Shown here: piece by piece, positions 6,541 through 13,512 of the stretch
Layout of the letters: every line of letters starts with the position of its first letter
Position numbering within the stretch: the stretch's first letter is position 1
NCBI GenBank assembly: GCA_040757115.1
Contig: JBFLYA010000056.1
Span: 1-19,587, forward strand
DNA: 19,587 nt
Source of the DNA: a bacterium
GTDB taxonomy: Bacteria; UBA9089; CG2-30-40-21; SBAY01
Direction of reading: 5' to 3'
Notes under the pieces: generated by a model
What the model saw: the letters and a program-made list of their open reading frames with translations, nothing else
What the model was told of the DNA's origin: nothing
The model's database searches: none
Made by a program: the position numbers and the translations under genes

Positions 6541-7302
6541 TTAACCGCTTATAACTCTTGTCCCTTTGGATATTGGTAATGTAAAATAAAATGTACTGCC
6601 TTTATTTAACTCACTCTCTACCCAAATCTTGCCTTTGTAGTGCATTACAATCTCTTTACATAAAGCTAATCCCAATCCTGCTCCTTGATATTCTGAGGGA
6701 AGAATATTATCCTCTACCTTTTTAAACTTCTCAAATATTACCTCAAAATTTTGTGTGGCAATCCCGATACCCGTATCTTTTACGCTAATTTGAATCGCTT
6801 CTTTAGGTTCTTTTAGTAGTACTGCTTTAATTTCTACTAATCCGCTATCTTTATTAAATTTAATCGCATTGTTTAACAAATGGGTCATTAGTAGAGTAAG
6901 TTTTTCCTCATCTGCGATTAAAGCAGGTAATTTTTCTTCTAAATCGGTTTTTATCTCAATATTTCTTTCCCTGGCAAATGAATTAACTGCATCAATTGCA
7001 GATTTTACAATCTCCTCGATTATTAACTCCTTTTCCTCAAATTCCATTTTACCCGCTTCCATCATTGTCAAGTCCAACAGGTCATTAATCAATGCAGTTA
7101 ACCTATCAATTTCACTATTGATTATATTCAAATATTCTACTCGTGTTTTAAGATTTCCATCAAGGTCAGATAATAATAATTGAGTGAATGCCTTGATAGA
7201 TGTTAAAGGTGTCCTTAACTCATGCGAAATAGTGGATAAAAAATCAGACTTTGCTAATAATAGTTCTTTGTTTTTATTAGTCAATGTATCTTCTGTTTGC
7301 AT
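6541..7302 (-). CDS. Soluble histidine kinase (HisKA-HATPase), leader interrupted
   Basis: A sensor kinase core of 253 aa from ATG 7302. A short coiled-coil lead-in precedes the H-box S-H-E-L-R-T-P (H27), followed by the N-box L-L-N-N-A-I-K-F-N (N145), G1 D-T-G-I-G-I (D176) and G2 Q-G-A-G-L-G-L. There is no sensor or membrane domain, so input must come from a partner. The frame stays open upstream to 7461, but those codons lie in the inserted element at 7324-7560, so 7302 is preferred. AAGGA precedes it by 8 nt, and a promoter on the far side of the element (7627-7599) would place transcription start about 45 nt away if the element were removed. Its cognate regulator may be the NtrC-type protein on the same strand. 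Confidence 0.85.
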   Translation of the reverse strand: MQTEDTLTNKNKELLLAKSDFLSTISHELRTPLTSIKAFTQLLLSDLDGNLKTRVEYLNIINSEIDRLTALINDLLDLTMMEAGKMEFEEKELIIEEIVKSAIDAVNSFARERNIEIKTDLEEKLPALIADEEKLTLLMTHLLNNAIKFNKDSGLVEIKAVLLKEPKEAIQISVKDTGIGIATQNFEVIFEKFKKVEDNILPSEYQGAGLGLALCKEIVMHYKGKIWVESELNKGSTFYFTLPISKGTRVISG

Positions 7303-7323
7303 CTCTTCATTCCTTAATTTATT

Positions 7324-7560
7324 GTAACCGTTCAGGCTATATATCAAAAGTGTAAGAAAGGGGATAAGGAGATAAGGACGATATGGAGATAAGATAATAG
7401 AAATAGATTGAAATTTATAGAAATAGGTAGAAATTGATTGTGGGAAACAACAAATTTCCATAAATTTCTATTAGTTTCTACTAATTTCAATTTTTTTAAT
7501 AATATCCCCTTATCTCCTTTATCTCCATATCTCCTTTTCTTACACCACCTGAACGCTTAC
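7324..7560. mobile_element. 237-bp MITE with GTAA ends and 8-bp target duplication AATTTATT
   Basis: Ends GTAACCGTTCAGG (7324-7336) and, inward from the right, GTAAGCGTTCAGG (7560-7548) are flanked by identical AATTTATT (7316-7323 and 7561-7568). The arms are purine-rich (GGAGATAAGGAGATA) and the centre is another palindrome of TAGAAATT-like units, so the whole can fold into a long hairpin. There is no coding potential. A second copy begins at 19462 in the opposite orientation. GTAA ends with 8-bp duplications match the IS66 family; the transposase must be elsewhere. It separates the kinase gene from its promoter. Confidence 0.88.
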
Positions 7561-7598
7561 AATTTATTTTATAATCCTTCTTCACTTAACTTTATTTT

Positions 7599-7627
7599 AT
7601 AATAGCATATTTTATTGGAATTGTAAA
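7599..7627 (-). promoter_or_regulatory. Promoter of the soluble histidine kinase (TTTACA-17-TATTAT)
   Basis: On the minus strand TTTACA (7627-7622) and TATTAT (7604-7599) are 17 nt apart. It faces the kinase gene but is now separated from it by the 237-bp element, so the transcript would carry a long, highly folded leader. Confidence 0.55.
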
Positions 7628-7644
7628 GAAAAATTAAAAAATTA

Positions 7645-7673
7645 TTGACAATAACATAATTAATGGATATAAT
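7645..7673 (+). promoter_or_regulatory. Perfect sigma-70 promoter (TTGACA-17-TATAAT), apparently orphaned
   Basis: TTGACA (7645-7650) and TATAAT (7668-7673) with a 17-nt spacer match the consensus exactly. In the other copy of this block the same promoter directly precedes a histidine kinase. Here the next gene is the membrane protein at 7883, beyond a repeat and an attC-like hairpin. Confidence 0.6.
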
Positions 7674-7698
7674 TTTTAGTTAGAATAATAAAAAATAA

Positions 7699-7784
7699 TC
7701 ACACAAAGAACACAAAGATGGAATATCAAGAATAGTCAATGGAGAAATAGAATAAATCTTTGTGTGCTTTGAGGCTTTGTGTGA
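7699..7784. repeat. ACACAAAG inverted repeat
   Basis: TCACACAAAGAACACAAAGA (from 7699) pairs with a complementary CTTTGTGTG-rich arm (7756-7784) around a roughly 36-nt centre. It is a small palindromic intergenic repeat of a type common in environmental genomes. It separates the promoter at 7645-7673 from the next gene. Confidence 0.5.
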
Positions 7785-7802
7785 GAAAATAAAAGAAAAA
7801 TT

Positions 7803-7860
7803 ATAACCAATCGCTGCACTTGACCCTCGCTTCGCTCGGGCAGGTGAGCTTGGTTGTTAT
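7803..7860 (+). repeat. attC-like recombination hairpin 1
   Basis: ATAAC (7803-7807) pairs with GTTAT (7856-7860). Inner arms GCT-CAC-TTG-CCC and GGG-CAG-GTG-AGC pair with two unpaired bases on the left arm (G7816, A7823). Outer core boxes plus an imperfect stem with bulged bases are the hallmarks of integron attC sites. The outer boxes deviate from the GTTRRRY consensus, so this is tentative. Confidence 0.35.
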
Positions 7861-7882
7861 CTGTCATGAGGATGTGAGATAG

Positions 7883-8311
7883 ATGAAAAGTTTGAAGATA
7901 GCTCTCTGGATTTGTGGCATAGGGTGTTTGACTGCTATTCCATTTATGGTATTGCCATGGGCAATGATAGAAAATATCTATCGGTGGTTTGGCTACGAAC
8001 CAATTCCTGATGTCCCATCGGCAATGTACCTTTTTAGAATTGCTTGTGGGGTCTTTGGATTGATTGGTGTATATTTCATAATCCTTGCTCGAAATCCTCT
8101 GCGGTATGGTCCAATGCTGATTTTGAGTGCATATGGTCTGATATTCTTTGGCTTGTTGTGCTTGATTGTTGGGCTGACTCTGGGAATGTCTCCTATGTTT
8201 TATATTGGAGATGTACTATTTACCTTAGTGCTTGGGATTATAATTGCTATCCTTTCTTCTAAGGCACAAAGGATTTCGGGAGTAGAGGAAGAAACGGGCA
8301 CCAGCAGATAA
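7883..8311 (+). CDS. Hypothetical four-helix membrane protein
   Basis: A 142-aa protein with four hydrophobic segments (about residues 5-25, 46-66, 75-97, 105-127) and a short polar C-terminus. Helix one contains a cysteine-bearing C-G-I-G-C stretch, and a polar Y-R-W-F-G-Y-E-P-I-P-D-V-P loop follows it. No catalytic motif or known family is recognised. The start has only a weak GAGG ribosome site. It sits alone between two attC-like hairpins (7803-7860 and 8309-8366), the layout of an integron gene cassette. The perfect promoter at 7645-7673 may drive it. Confidence 0.65.
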   Translation: MKSLKIALWICGIGCLTAIPFMVLPWAMIENIYRWFGYEPIPDVPSAMYLFRIACGVFGLIGVYFIILARNPLRYGPMLILSAYGLIFFGLLCLIVGLTLGMSPMFYIGDVLFTLVLGIIIAILSSKAQRISGVEEETGTSR

Positions 8312-8366
8312 CGAATTAAGAATTTGTGTGGAGCAACGCCGACACACAATTCTGGGTTGAACTAAC
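8309..8366 (+). repeat. attC-like recombination hairpin 2
   Basis: It begins at the stop codon of the membrane-protein gene. AGAATT (8319-8324) and GTGTG (8326-8330) pair with CACAC (8343-8347) and AATTCT (8348-8353), leaving T8325 unpaired. The right box GTTGAAC (8356-8362) fits the attC core GTTRRRY, and AAC (8310-8312) can pair with its GTT. A stop codon merging into attC is typical of cassettes. The left box is a poor match. Confidence 0.35.
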
Positions 8367-8589
8367 GCAATGGAGTATTATTTGGAATTTGAATAAAAGG
8401 CTATTTTGTATTTGGCGGGTTTAGTTGTCTATTTTTGAGACTTCTATAGTCCGCTTTAATCCAGGTGTGAATGATTTTAATCAGCATAAATGGCAAAATC
8501 CCCTTGAAAAATCTATAAACTAACCACAAGTCCCAAATTGTGAACGCTCTCTAACTAACGCATTACCACAATACTAAATTTTAAGTTGA

Positions 8590-9209
8590 CAGAATGTGTT
8601 GGTTTTGGCAGCGGTGAGGTGTGTAGAATTAAATCCAGTCAGGGCGAAGGTGGTAGAATCAGCGTGGGAATATAAGTGGTCAAGTGCTGGTGCCCATGTA
8701 AGAGGTAAAGACGATAAGTTAGTAAAGGCAGGAGTAACTATTCAGCCACTGATTAACACGGATTAGCACGGATAAATACAGAGGGCAGAAGGCAGAGGAG
8801 GGCAGAGCCGGGGTGTCCCCCGCTGGCGGGGGTTAGGGGGTGGAAATTTCCTCTACTGGCAGAGAATCAAGAAGGATAGAAGATAAAAGTCAGAAGGAGA
8901 AAAACCCTTCAGTCTTCAGCCTGATTACGGACACGGAAAACGGACACGATTCACGAATTTTCTGTGTTTCATCCGTGTTCATCCGTGGCTGAACAATTAC
9001 AGGCAGGAAGGCTATTAGAGGTAATAAGTGATTGGAGTGGATTTTTGGGGAATGGATTAAAAGAGGAGGAGATGGAAGTTATGCGTAGTCACAGATGCAC
9101 CGGCAGAGTGCTTGGTAGTGAGGAATTTATAAGACAGGTAGAGGTGGATATAGGACTGGTCTTATGTCCATTGAAACGGTGACCAAAGGGTCTATGGAAG
9201 AATAAATAA
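8590..9209 (+). pseudogene. REP-associated tyrosine transposase (RAYT/Y1), C-terminal relic split by insertion
   Basis: The frame from 8590 reads V-L-A-A-V-R-C-V-E-L-N-P-V-R-A-K-V-V-E and W-S-S-A-G-A-H, the diagnostic C-terminal half of RAYT/IS200-like transposases. The stretch before 8734 (L-V-K-A-G) joins perfectly to R-L-L-E-V-I-S-D-W-S-G-F-L after 9008 if the element 8734-9000 and one 8-bp repeat are removed. The tail L-G-S-E-E-F-I...G-P-K-G ending is also recognisable, but a TGA at 9180-9182 replaces the glycine codon before P-K-G. The N-terminal HUH motif and catalytic tyrosine are absent, so the gene was already dead. No intact RAYT lies in the window. Confidence 0.82.
8734..9000. mobile_element. 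267-bp MITE with GTAA ends and 8-bp target duplication AGGCAGGA
   Basis: Ends GTAACTATTCAGCCAC (8734-8749) and, inward from the right, GTAATTGTTCAGCCAC (9000-8985) match at 14 of 16 positions and are flanked by identical AGGCAGGA (8726-8733; 9001-9008). Next to the ends are ACACGGAT-type tandem units. The centre holds other repeat text, including a G/C-rich GTCCCCCGC/GCGGGGG hairpin around 8816-8832. There is no coding potential. Removal restores the interrupted transposase frame. Confidence 0.88.
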
Positions 9210-9262
9210 TTTAGTATTGTGTCCCCGAAATTCCCCAGAGGAACAAAGAGGAGGAACTTATT

Positions 9263-9694
9263 ATGCCTGAAAAAGAAATTCAAGCAACACCTGCACCACC
9301 AGATACTAAAACCTGGCTTGAATATTCATGGAAATTACAACAGGATATTCCCAACCGTTTTGAAGATGCCGCCAAATTCTTAGCCACTATTATCTCTCTT
9401 TCCTTAACCATTATTATTACCGCCATTGACAAACTCAAACTCATCCTCATCCATCCTATCTGGCTCTTTGTGGTGCTTGTATTCTGGCTTAGCTCACTAA
9501 TATTTGCTTTCTTGGTGCTATTTCCTGAAAAATATAGGTTCCATTCCCAATCTGTGGACAGTATTAAATCTGTCCAGGCAAAAATTGTCCAAACAAAGCA
9601 GCGCCGATTCATCATCTCTACGGTGCTCTATTTTATCCCGCTTGTGCTCCTGACATTTTTATATCTCATCTCTATTATGGAGGGTAAACCATGA
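9263..9694 (+). CDS. Three-helix membrane protein of the CHAT operon
   Basis: First gene of a three-gene operon; 143 aa with a strong AGAGGAGG ribosome site. A proline-rich, likely cytoplasmic N-terminus (1-35, with W-L-E-Y-S-W-K-L-Q-Q-D-I-P-N-R-F-E-D) precedes hydrophobic segments at about 39-55, 64-87 and 115-138. Helices two and three are joined by a basic, glutamine-rich stretch of about 28 residues. No enzyme motif or named family is recognised. Its stop overlaps the next start as ATGA, indicating coupled translation. Small multi-helix membrane proteins are common effectors in operons built around CHAT proteases and STAND NTPases, so a membrane-disrupting role is possible, but that is inference from context. 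Confidence 0.8.
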   Translation: MPEKEIQATPAPPDTKTWLEYSWKLQQDIPNRFEDAAKFLATIISLSLTIIITAIDKLKLILIHPIWLFVVLVFWLSSLIFAFLVLFPEKYRFHSQSVDSIKSVQAKIVQTKQRRFIISTVLYFIPLVLLTFLYLISIMEGKP

Positions 9695-9897
9695 AAAAGG
9701 TAACTCATACCGTAGTCTGTCCATACAACAAAGACCACAAATTCCCTGTTGTCCTGGAATTAAAGGATGAATCAAAGGGCACTAAAAGCTCTATAGACAC
9801 ATTCTGCCCTTTTTGTGATAAGATTGTTCGGGTAGAGATTGAGGGGGAATTATCACCTGATACTGTGATTATGCGCGGCAAGGAGGAGTACCTATGA
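9691..9897 (+). CDS. Small zinc-ribbon-like protein of the CHAT operon
   Basis: 68 aa, overlapping both neighbours by 4 nt (ATGA at each junction), so the three genes are translated together. C10-P-Y-N-K-D-H16 and C39-P-F-C42 form a likely Cys-His/Cys-Cys zinc-binding ribbon. The segment between is acidic and beta-rich, and the C-terminus is charged. It has no membrane segment or catalytic motif. It could be an adaptor linking the membrane protein and the large protease, or a substrate or inhibitor of the protease. The function is not known. Confidence 0.78.
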   Translation: MKKVTHTVVCPYNKDHKFPVVLELKDESKGTKSSIDTFCPFCDKIVRVEIEGELSPDTVIMRGKEEYL

Positions 9898-12800
9898 TAT
9901 TTAAGCGGATTGAGCTGAAGCTGTCAGATACTGAAACTAAAGCCCTGAAGGCAAGTTTTGGCAAAGCAATTGCTTCCATAGAAAGTGCCGGTCGGCTGCA
10001 TAAAGGCAGCTCTCTGGATATCAGCATGTTGGATGAACTTCGCACAAGCCTTTCCAGCATCGTTAAAAAGACCCCACCTCTTGTTTCTATCCTTGAAGAC
10101 ATCTCAAAAAGCAATAATTTTTACCACATCAATCTATACCACCTTGATACAGAGATTCTGAATATACCCTGGGGAATAGCTATTGACCCTGTGTCTGACC
10201 GGCCACTTAACCAAAATCCTCAGCTCTTTATAAGCAAAAACACACTCCTGGCTGAGCCGAGACCTAAACCACCAACCCCCGGCCCACTTAAAATCCTGAT
10301 CATGCTCTCTTCTCCCAAAGATATAACTATTGAAGGTCGGCTGAATTATGAAGAGGAAGAGCGGCTGATTCTAAGTGCCTTTGAGCCACTGTTTACAAGT
10401 GGCCAGGTGCAGGTGGACTTTACTGATGATGGTTCTCTTTCCTCACTTAAACGCAAGATTGATAAGAATAACTACCATATCCTGCATTTTAGCGGCCACG
10501 GTATCTTTGATGAGGAAAAGGGGGAAGCCCGCTTGCTGCTGGAAGATGCCTTGAGCCTGAAGGCAGAATATGCTAAGCCTCTGGAATTTGCCGAGGCGAT
10601 TCTTAAAGATGACCATACCATTCCCCTGGTTTTCCTCTCTTCCTGCCAGAGTGCCCAGGCAAAGTTTGAAAAAGGTATGGCTGGGCTCACTGGCACATTA
10701 TTGCAAAAGGGCATCACGGCAGTGGTCTCCATGGGTATGTCCATTTCCGACCAATATGCCACTCTGTTTGCTTACCATTTTTATCAGAAAATAGCTGATA
10801 AAAAGACCCTGACCCTGCCTGAGGCATTTGCCTATGCCCAGAACGAGATAAGAAATGCAGAAGCCAATGAAATTATTCGCCAGGGGAATTGGCAGCGACA
10901 GCCAGCCCAGTGGATAATCCCCAACCTATACCTCAGTTGTGACACCCAAATTGTTGACTGGGACAATAAAGACTTTGAGCCACTGGTGCCGGATGATACA
11001 AACATCATCTTTGCCAATACTACTATGGGAAAAACAGGTATAGAAAAAGACCAGTTTGTTGGCCGCCGGGAAGACCTTGCCCGGATTATGCCTGTTTTGT
11101 ATGAGAAAAAGCATGTTCTCCTCAATGGCCAGGGAGGTATTGGCAAGACAACTATGGCCCGTAAGCTTATCCTGAGGCTTATTGCCTTTCAACCTGATCT
11201 AACTCCCTTTATCTTTAACCAGGAAGGTACAGAGTTTGCCTTAAGCACTGTCCTTGACCAACTTAAAAGATTCTGCCTACGAAAGGACAAAATACAATGG
11301 GTGGATGCCCTGGTGCATCTTAAGGATAATCTCATAGAACAGATCAACTTCTTGCTGGACAGGATAGGCAGGGAATTTAAGGTTGTCCTGCTCTTTGATA
11401 ATGTGGAATCATTCCAGGATGAGCGAACCGGGGAGTTTCTCTCAGACCATGAGCCAACCCTCTCAGTAATGGCCTATGCCGCCAAACACCCAAAGATTTT
11501 CACCATCTTTACCTGCCGCTATCCGATAAAGGAATTAGAAGAAGCCCTGATATCCTTTGATTTAAACGATATTGAGCTTAACGACTTTATCCGCAAATGC
11601 TATAACCTTGAGCTAAAGCTTGACCAGAACCAGATGGAATTCTTATACCAGGCCATTGGTGGTAATTTCCGCTATATCGAGTTTTTCCATAAGGCATTTT
11701 CTAAGGCAGATAAGGAAATGGACAAGACCCTTGAGGAGTTTGAAGAAAAGGACAGAGAAGTGACTAAGGAGGTCTTACAGAAGATGGCTGAGAATCTGAT
11801 CTTTGATAGACTCTGGGAAAAGACATGCCCGAAAGAGAAAGAGCTGGCTAACCTCCTGTATCACTTTAGCCTGCCTGTGATTGAAACAGCCTTTCACCTG
11901 CAAGGTTATCCTGCTGATGCCTTGAAAGCACCCCTTGAGCACCTTAAAGACCTCACCCTTATTCAGGTCTATCTGGACCGGGAGCTAAGTCTTGTCTATT
12001 ACTTTATGCCGCCCTTAGTCAAAAACCTTCTGAAGCGTATCAAGGTAATAGAAAAGATGCCTGCCCAGTTTCACGAAAATGCCGGCAGATACCATTATTA
12101 CATGCTCTCCGAAGTCCAGCATGGTAACATAAACGAGCTTGAAGCAGCCTTCTGGCAGTTTTATCATGCCAGGAACAAGGAGCGGATGGATGAACCTGGC
12201 GATCGCCTGGCCTGGTTTTACTATAGCCGCTCATTCTACGAAAACTCATTAAAGGTCTGCCAGGCAGTTTATGAGTTGTTTGGAGAAGATATGCCCTGGT
12301 GGTGTGGGAATAGAATGGGAACTATTTTTTTAAGCACCGGGCAATATGACCAGGCTCTACCATTTTACGATAAAGCCCTTAAGGCATTTGATACCCTGCC
12401 CACCCTTACTGATGAAGACAAAGAGAATAAAGGGGCAACCCTGAACAATATCAGTCAGATTTGCTCTGCAAGAGGAGATTACGATACCGCTCTTGACTAT
12501 CTTAACCGCTCATTAAAGATATTCAAGGAAGGTGGGAATAAATATGAAGAAGGGGCAACCCTGAACAATATCAGTAGTATTTATTATGCAAGAGGAGATT
12601 ACGATACCGCTCTTGACTATCTTAACCGCTCATTAAAGATTCGCCAGGAAATCGGGGGTAAAAGTGGTGAAGGCACAACCCTGTCAAATATGGGCAGCAT
12701 TTCTTATGGCCGAGGAGATTATGATACCGCTCTTGACTATCTTAACCGCTCATTAAAGATTCGCCAGGAAATCGGGGATAAAAGTGGGGAAGGCACAACC

Positions 12801-13307
12801 CTGGCAAATATTGGTAATATTTTCTATGCAAGAGGAGATTACGATACTGCCCTTGACTATCTTAACCGCTCATTAAAGATTCGCCAGGAAATCGGGGATA
12901 AAAGTGGTGAAGGGACAACACTGAACAATATTTGTGCGATTTATCATGCCCGAGGAGATTACGATACCGCTCTTGACTATCTTCACCGCTCATTAAAGAT
13001 TAGCCAGGAAATCGGGGATAAAAGTGGACAGATTCCAACGCTTCACAATATCGCTATGATTGAGGCTGAAAGGGAAAATATGGAAGCGGTATTAGAACTG
13101 GAGATGGAGGCTTACCGACTGGCTGTGGAAACAAACGATGCCATGGGGTTGTTTCAGGTAGGGCAGGTATTTGGGCAACTGTTGGTTGGTATAGGCCAAA
13201 GAGAAGAAGGCACAGCCATTCTGCAGCGGGCGTTTGAGATTGGCCAGGCAGCCGGACTGCCTGGTACGGAACAAATCAGGGATATTTTAGCCCAGCCTGG
13301 TGTGTAG
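9894..13307 (+). CDS. CHAT protease-STAND NTPase-TPR protein
   Basis: 1137 aa in three parts. Residues about 75-350 form a CHAT (caspase-like) domain. Its catalytic histidine is H202 in H-F-S-G-H-G and its catalytic cysteine is C251 in L-S-S-C-Q-S, so the dyad looks intact. Residues about 386-720 form a STAND/NB-ARC-like NTPase: F-V-G-R-R-E (388-393), Walker A G-Q-G-G-I-G-K-T (412-419), Walker B V-V-L-L-F-D (D502), a T-C-R sensor motif, and G-G-N-F-R near the GxP position. Residues about 790-1120 are TPRs, including five 40-residue repeats (847-1046) almost identical at DNA level. Family logic: TPRs sense a ligand, the NTPase oligomerises, and the protease is switched on. It is the last gene of the coupled operon, and the operon looks richer in G+C than its flanks, suggesting transfer. 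Substrate and trigger are unknown. Confidence 0.93.
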   Translation: MIFKRIELKLSDTETKALKASFGKAIASIESAGRLHKGSSLDISMLDELRTSLSSIVKKTPPLVSILEDISKSNNFYHINLYHLDTEILNIPWGIAIDPVSDRPLNQNPQLFISKNTLLAEPRPKPPTPGPLKILIMLSSPKDITIEGRLNYEEEERLILSAFEPLFTSGQVQVDFTDDGSLSSLKRKIDKNNYHILHFSGHGIFDEEKGEARLLLEDALSLKAEYAKPLEFAEAILKDDHTIPLVFLSSCQSAQAKFEKGMAGLTGTLLQKGITAVVSMGMSISDQYATLFAYHFYQKIADKKTLTLPEAFAYAQNEIRNAEANEIIRQGNWQRQPAQWIIPNLYLSCDTQIVDWDNKDFEPLVPDDTNIIFANTTMGKTGIEKDQFVGRREDLARIMPVLYEKKHVLLNGQGGIGKTTMARKLILRLIAFQPDLTPFIFNQEGTEFALSTVLDQLKRFCLRKDKIQWVDALVHLKDNLIEQINFLLDRIGREFKVVLLFDNVESFQDERTGEFLSDHEPTLSVMAYAAKHPKIFTIFTCRYPIKELEEALISFDLNDIELNDFIRKCYNLELKLDQNQMEFLYQAIGGNFRYIEFFHKAFSKADKEMDKTLEEFEEKDREVTKEVLQKMAENLIFDRLWEKTCPKEKELANLLYHFSLPVIETAFHLQGYPADALKAPLEHLKDLTLIQVYLDRELSLVYYFMPPLVKNLLKRIKVIEKMPAQFHENAGRYHYYMLSEVQHGNINELEAAFWQFYHARNKERMDEPGDRLAWFYYSRSFYENSLKVCQAVYELFGEDMPWWCGNRMGTIFLSTGQYDQALPFYDKALKAFDTLPTLTDEDKENKGATLNNISQICSARGDYDTALDYLNRSLKIFKEGGNKYEEGATLNNISSIYYARGDYDTALDYLNRSLKIRQEIGGKSGEGTTLSNMGSISYGRGDYDTALDYLNRSLKIRQEIGDKSGEGTTLANIGNIFYARGDYDTALDYLNRSLKIRQEIGDKSGEGTTLNNICAIYHARGDYDTALDYLHRSLKISQEIGDKSGQIPTLHNIAMIEAERENMEAVLELEMEAYRLAVETNDAMGLFQVGQVFGQLLVGIGQREEGTAILQRAFEIGQAAGLPGTEQIRDILAQPGV
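12432..13031 (+). repeat. Five in-frame 120-bp tandem repeats encoding TPRs
   Basis: Units start at 12432, 12552, 12672, 12792 and 12912. Each contains a nearly invariant core beginning GAGGAGATTACGATACCGCT and encoding G-D-Y-D-T-A-L-D-Y-L-N-R-S-L-K-I. Identity extends to synonymous positions, so the units were recently duplicated or are kept alike by gene conversion. Only the helix-A residues facing the groove vary between units. Confidence 0.92.
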
Positions 13308-13427
13308 GTTAAGCAAGTCGGAGTGAAGAAATGCCAGCTATCACGGATGAGCAGCCCGGTGTGGGTATGTACGCTTAAAACGGAAGAACGCCGTACCAGA
13401 TCTCAACATTTATCAATGATTTTTTGC

Positions 13428-13456
13428 TTGACTTAGCCATTTCTATAGGCTATAAT
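13428..13456 (+). promoter_or_regulatory. Promoter of the toxin-antitoxin pair (TTGACT-17-TATAAT)
   Basis: TTGACT (13428-13433) and TATAAT (13451-13456) are 17 nt apart and lie 57 nt upstream of the first gene's ATG. The pair is therefore transcribed independently of the CHAT operon. Confidence 0.65.
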
Positions 13457-13512
13457 ATAGAACTGGTGGAGGGAAGAATTTTTGTAGGGATGAGAGGAGG
13501 TATAACAGCAAT

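Larger units (their letters stand above)
7572..7675. repeat. 104-bp duplicated divergent promoter region, copy 1
   Basis: 102 of 104 positions match 16110-16213 in the same orientation. The block contains a plus-strand promoter and a minus-strand promoter back to back. Copy 1 serves the minus-strand kinase (6541-7302); copy 2 serves the plus-strand kinase (16235). Divergence starts immediately outside the block on both sides. Confidence 0.85.

Noticed and set aside
7303-7461. N-terminal 53 residues of the soluble histidine kinase as a membrane anchor
   Set aside because: Nearly all of these codons lie in the inserted 237-bp element; the hydrophobic stretch is a by-product of its C/T-rich arm.
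8964-8999. ATG 8964 as the start of a 72-aa gene
   Set aside because: The first codons lie in the right arm of the 267-bp element; the rest is the tail of the RAYT relic.
9089-9615. Minus-strand frames opposite the three-helix membrane protein gene
   Set aside because: Shadows of the well-supported plus-strand genes, without ribosome sites or recognisable motifs.
12432-13031. Regular 120-bp repeats as a CRISPR array
   Set aside because: Repeats are contiguous, in frame and translate as TPRs within a long gene; there are no spacers.
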